From the NCBI GenBank assembly GCA_965215535.1, contig OZ244063.1:992001-1056000 (forward strand): DNA of 64,000 nt. Direction: 5' to 3'. Below the pieces are notes generated by a model. It saw nothing but the letters and a program-made list of their open reading frames with translations, did not search any database and was not told the DNA's origin. Position numbers and translations under genes: made by a program. Shown here piece after piece: positions 61,099 through 64,000 of this stretch (positions are counted from its first letter, which is position 1; every line of letters starts with the position of its first letter). The stretch comes from Bin94 sp965215535 (GTDB lineage Bacteria; Gemmatimonadota; Gemmatimonadetes; Longimicrobiales; Gaopeijiaceae).

Positions 61099-62016
61099 TC
61101 AGGCGCTCCGCGCGGGGTAGGGGTGGAAGCCGCGGCCGGTCTTGCGGCCGAGCCAGCCCGCCGCGACATGCTGCCGCAGGAGGGGGCAGGGCCGGTAGCG
61201 GTCGTCGCCGAGGTCGCGGTGGAGCACCTCGAGGATGTTGAGACAGGTATCGAGCCCGATCAGGTCGGCCAGGGCCAGCGGACCCATGGGATGATTCATT
61301 CCCAGGGTCATGACGGAATCGATCGCGGACGCATCGGCCACCCCCTCCATGAGAGCGAAGATGGCCTCGTTGATCATCGGCATCAGAACCCGGTTGGAGA
61401 CGAAACCGGGGAAGTCGCGGACCTCGACCGGGGTCTTGTCCATGCTGCGCGCGAGTTCGACGATCGCTGCGACGGTGGCGGGCGCGGTGCGGAGGCCGCA
61501 GATGACCTCGACGAGCCGCATGACCGGAACCGGATTCATGAAGTGCATGCCGATCACCTGCCCCGGGCGCGCGGTGTGGGCGGCGAGTGTGGTAATCGAG
61601 ATGGAGGAGGTGTTGGAGGCGAGGATTGCGTGGGGAGCGCAGAGGGTATCGAGCTCGCGGAAGATCGTTTCCTTCAGCTCCGCCCGTTCGGGAACCGCCT
61701 CGATCGCCAGATCCGCAGCGGCAGCGGCAGCAAGCGACCCGGCACCCTGGATCCGCGCGAGCGCCCCTTTGCGTTCTTCGTCCTTGAGTCTGCCCCGGGC
61801 GACCTGGCGCGCCATGTTGCCGTCGATCCGCGCGAGCGCCCCTTCGAGAGCTTCGGGGCTGGCGTCGATCAGGGTGACCTTCAGCCCAGCCAGAGCGCTG
61901 ACATGAGCGATCCCATTGCCCATGGTGCCTGCCCCCACCACGGCAACGGCCCCAATCTGCGACCGGGTGTGCACGGATTCGGAGCTCTGTGCGAAACCGG
62001 AATCCGGAAGAGTCAT
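61099..62016 (-). CDS. 3-hydroxyacyl-CoA (3-hydroxybutyryl-CoA) dehydrogenase
   Basis: NAD(P)-dependent enzyme of beta-oxidation and butyrate-type metabolism. 305 residues. Rossmann motif VVGAGTMGNGIAHVSA, IEAVPE, LASNTSSISIT, catalytic His in IGMHFMNPVPVMRLVEV, and DFPGFVSNRVLMPMINEA. Complete. ATG at 62016 overlaps the bioY TGA as ATGA. A crotonase is missing from the window. Confidence 0.92.
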   Translation of the reverse strand: MTLPDSGFAQSSESVHTRSQIGAVAVVGAGTMGNGIAHVSALAGLKVTLIDASPEALEGALARIDGNMARQVARGRLKDEERKGALARIQGAGSLAAAAAADLAIEAVPERAELKETIFRELDTLCAPHAILASNTSSISITTLAAHTARPGQVIGMHFMNPVPVMRLVEVICGLRTAPATVAAIVELARSMDKTPVEVRDFPGFVSNRVLMPMINEAIFALMEGVADASAIDSVMTLGMNHPMGPLALADLIGLDTCLNILEVLHRDLGDDRYRPCPLLRQHVAAGWLGRKTGRGFHPYPARSA

Positions 62017-62612
62017 TCCGCTTCCGACAGTCTCTTGTCCCTGGCCCGCTTCCGCACCTGCCGCACCACCACCACGGCAATGGCGGCCTTGGCCGCAGCG
62101 CCCGCCAGGAAGGGTTGCACCGCCCCTGCGAAGAGCGCGCCCCCTGAGAGATCGGTCACCACCGAGAGCCATCCCGCACCCATCAGGAAGATGACCGTGG
62201 TTGCGATCGTCATGGCCAGAGAGAGGCGCACCAATCCGCCCTGCCGGCCGGCGATCCCCCCTGCGAGCGCCGCCGCCAGCGGGAAGGCCATCAGATAGCC
62301 GCCCGTGGGCCCCAGAAGCCAGGGAAATCCGGCGGCACCGGCTGCGAAGATGGGAACACCCGCGATGCCGAGCCCCAGATAGAGGAGCTGCGAGGATGCA
62401 CCCGCCACCGGACCGAGAAGTCCGCCCGCCAGGAGCACGAAGAGGGTCTGCAGAGTCATCGGGACCGGAGTGAAGCCCAGCGGCACCGCAATCTGTGCGC
62501 CCAACGCCGTCAGCAGCGCCAGGAGCGCGACCCCGAGGGTGGTGGCGAGCGCGCGTCTCCCGGTCGAAGATGCGATGAATCCTGCGGTCGGAGCGTCCAG
62601 TTGTATCAGCAT
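62013..62612 (-). CDS. bioY: Biotin transporter BioY (ECF S component)
   Basis: Membrane substrate-binding protein for biotin uptake. 199 residues with about six membrane segments and the BioY core AVPLGFTPVPMTLQTLFVLLAG, LLGPTGGYLMAFPLAAALAG. No EcfA or EcfT genes are nearby, so it either uses a shared module or works alone, as some BioY proteins do. It lies between thiolase (68 bases) and hbd (4-base overlap). Confidence 0.9.
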   Translation of the reverse strand: MLIQLDAPTAGFIASSTGRRALATTLGVALLALLTALGAQIAVPLGFTPVPMTLQTLFVLLAGGLLGPVAGASSQLLYLGLGIAGVPIFAAGAAGFPWLLGPTGGYLMAFPLAAALAGGIAGRQGGLVRLSLAMTIATTVIFLMGAGWLSVVTDLSGGALFAGAVQPFLAGAAAKAAIAVVVVRQVRKRARDKRLSEAE

Positions 62613-62680
62613 CGGTTTGTTTTTCCTGGGCGTAAGGCTGTGGGTGTCGGCGGGGGGGCGTTCGGGCAGGAACTCCGGAG

Positions 62681-63907
62681 CTAGTTGCGGTGAATGCTCA
62701 TGGCGACTGCATTGCCGCCGCCCAGACAGAGGGTGGCCAGGCCGGAGGCGGCGTCGCGCTGTTCCATGGCAGCCAGAAGAGTGACGAGGATGCGGGCGCC
62801 CGAGGCGCCGATCGGGTGACCGAGTGCCACCGCTCCGCCATTGACATTTACGCGATCAGGATTGATATCGAGTTCGCGCATGTCTGCGATGACCTGGACC
62901 GCAAAGGCTTCATTCACCTCGCAGAGATCGTAGTCGTCGATTGCGGTTCCCGCCCGCTCCATGAGTCTGCGCACCGCAACCACAGGTGCAAAGAAGAGGT
63001 CGCGCGGCTCTGTTCCACCCGCTGCCGAGGCTCCGATCGTGGCCTGCCACGCCAGCCCGTGGGCCTCGGCGTATTCCTGGCTGGCCACCACGACCGCCGC
63101 CGCCCCATCGTTGAGACCCGGCGCATTTCCCGCAGTGACCACGTGGGTGTCGATTTCGGGGGGAGCATCGCTGACAAAGGCCGGCCGCAGGCGTCCCAGA
63201 AGCTCCAGAGAGGTTTCGGGACGAGGGCTTTCGTCGGAACGGACCACCACCTGCGGACCACGCCGGGATTCGATCGGAACCGGCACGATCTCGGCAGCGA
63301 AGCGCCCTGCTGAGGCCGCCACAACCGCCTTGCGATGCGAATCGAGGGCAAAGGCGTCGGCCGCTGCGCGCGTCACCCCGGCACGCGCCGCCGTGTACTC
63401 TGCATGTCCCCCCATATGACACTGCCCGAAGGAGCACCAGAGTCCATCGTGGATCAGGCCGTCCTGCAGGGTACGATCGCCGAACTTTACGCCGCCCCGC
63501 AGTCCGCGCATGTAATAGGGGACATTGGACATCGATTCGAAGCCGCCGGCAACCACCAGACGGGCCTCGCCCGCGCGGATCGCCTGGGCCGCAAGCATGA
63601 CCGCCTTTAGACCCGATCCGCAGACCTTGTTGATGGTGAGGGCCGGGACCGAGGGGGGAACGCCGCCGCGAATGGCCGCCTGCCGGGCCGGAGCCTGCCC
63701 GGAGCCCGCGCTGACCACATTTCCCATGATGACTTCATCCACGGCCGCAGCGTCGATTCCACTGCGCGCCACCGCTTCGCGGATCGCCACGGCGCCCAGA
63801 TCGGGGCCGGAGAGTGGAGCCAATCCGCCCCGAAAGCGTCCAATCGGAGTACGCGCGCTGTTGAGGATGACCGGGGTTGTGGCCGCCTTGCCCACGGGCG
63901 TCTCCAT
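62681..63907 (-). CDS. Acetyl-CoA C-acetyltransferase (thiolase)
   Basis: Condenses two acetyl-CoA or cleaves 3-ketoacyl-CoA. 408 residues. Nucleophile C96 in NKVCGSGLKAV, H364 in GGAVALGHPIGASG, second catalytic C394 in TLCLGGGNAV, and NEAFAVQ. Whether biosynthetic or degradative is not decidable from sequence. ATG at 63907, no SD. A perfect -10 TATAAT lies 75 bases upstream at the window edge. Confidence 0.93.
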   Translation of the reverse strand: METPVGKAATTPVILNSARTPIGRFRGGLAPLSGPDLGAVAIREAVARSGIDAAAVDEVIMGNVVSAGSGQAPARQAAIRGGVPPSVPALTINKVCGSGLKAVMLAAQAIRAGEARLVVAGGFESMSNVPYYMRGLRGGVKFGDRTLQDGLIHDGLWCSFGQCHMGGHAEYTAARAGVTRAAADAFALDSHRKAVVAASAGRFAAEIVPVPIESRRGPQVVVRSDESPRPETSLELLGRLRPAFVSDAPPEIDTHVVTAGNAPGLNDGAAAVVVASQEYAEAHGLAWQATIGASAAGGTEPRDLFFAPVVAVRRLMERAGTAIDDYDLCEVNEAFAVQVIADMRELDINPDRVNVNGGAVALGHPIGASGARILVTLLAAMEQRDAASGLATLCLGGGNAVAMSIHRN

Positions 63908-63981
63908 ATCAGGGGATGATCGGTAGAGTGCGGGGTGAGAAATCGGATGTGCGGAGCCGCCGCGTCGCGCACCGCAGGGGA

Positions 63982-63987
63982 ATTATA
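63982..63987 (-). promoter_or_regulatory. Perfect -10 box of the thiolase operon promoter
   Basis: TATAAT on the minus strand. Its -35 box would fall at about 64005-64010, outside the window, so the promoter is only half visible. Leader to thiolase is about 70 bases with no gene. Confidence 0.5.
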
Positions 63988-64000
63988 CCGAAGAGCGCGA

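Overview
The window is a 64 kb piece of a high-GC Gram-negative chromosome packed with core genes. Almost all of them lie on the minus strand, with 1-11 base stop/start overlaps. Outer-membrane machinery (a SusC/SusD pair, four predicted lipoproteins, RseP), the linked rod-shape genes and the Bacteroidetes-style GlmU-like protein suggest an FCB-group relative. Gemmatimonadota is my best guess; this is inference from gene content and no marker tree was possible. I saw no rRNA, tRNA, insertion sequence, phage gene or CRISPR array.

Layout, left to right. 1-12,434 (minus): one run mreB-mreC-mreD-mrdA-rodA-accD-folC-hisS-proS-lysA-guaA, linking rod-shape wall synthesis, fatty acid and folate metabolism, two tRNA synthetases, lysine/DAP and GMP synthesis. 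12,728-20,903: an alanine dehydrogenase-dUTPase fusion, an M16 peptidase, pnp, rpsO, ribF, truB, rbfA and a DUF503 gene. 20,935-25,612: rimP-nusA-infB behind a leader with an intrinsic terminator. 25,731-33,495: murA, a divergent DUF948 membrane protein, a PcrA/UvrD helicase, an orphan histidine kinase, serS and a lipoprotein. 33,724-37,122 (plus): mannose-1-phosphate guanylyltransferase, GlmU-like protein and a WalJ-like metallo-beta-lactamase-fold protein. 37,160-42,186: SusC, SusD and a small plug-like lipoprotein. 42,494-50,499: rplM-rpsI-rpsB-tsf-pyrH-frr-uppS-cdsA-dxr-rseP, a translation and envelope-lipid operon behind a strong-looking promoter. 50,841-52,813 (plus): slipin and a lipoprotein around a repeat-bearing gap. 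53,113-58,193: ftsB, eno, plsC, thiL, nnr and a zinc-ribbon gene. 58,527-63,907: thiolase-bioY-hbd-acyl-CoA dehydrogenase-glyA.

I found no convincing undescribed multi-gene system. The points worth a second look are local: the Ald-Dut fusion; MurA with Asp in place of the fosfomycin-target Cys; an acyl-CoA dehydrogenase with Gln in place of its catalytic Glu; accD and pcrA with no ATG/GTG/TTG start; promoters placed so that murA and a lipoprotein gene would give leaderless mRNAs; an attenuator-like leader before rimP; and a free-standing plug-like lipoprotein beside SusCD. Start choices rest on reading frame, Shine-Dalgarno (SD) spacing and family N-termini.
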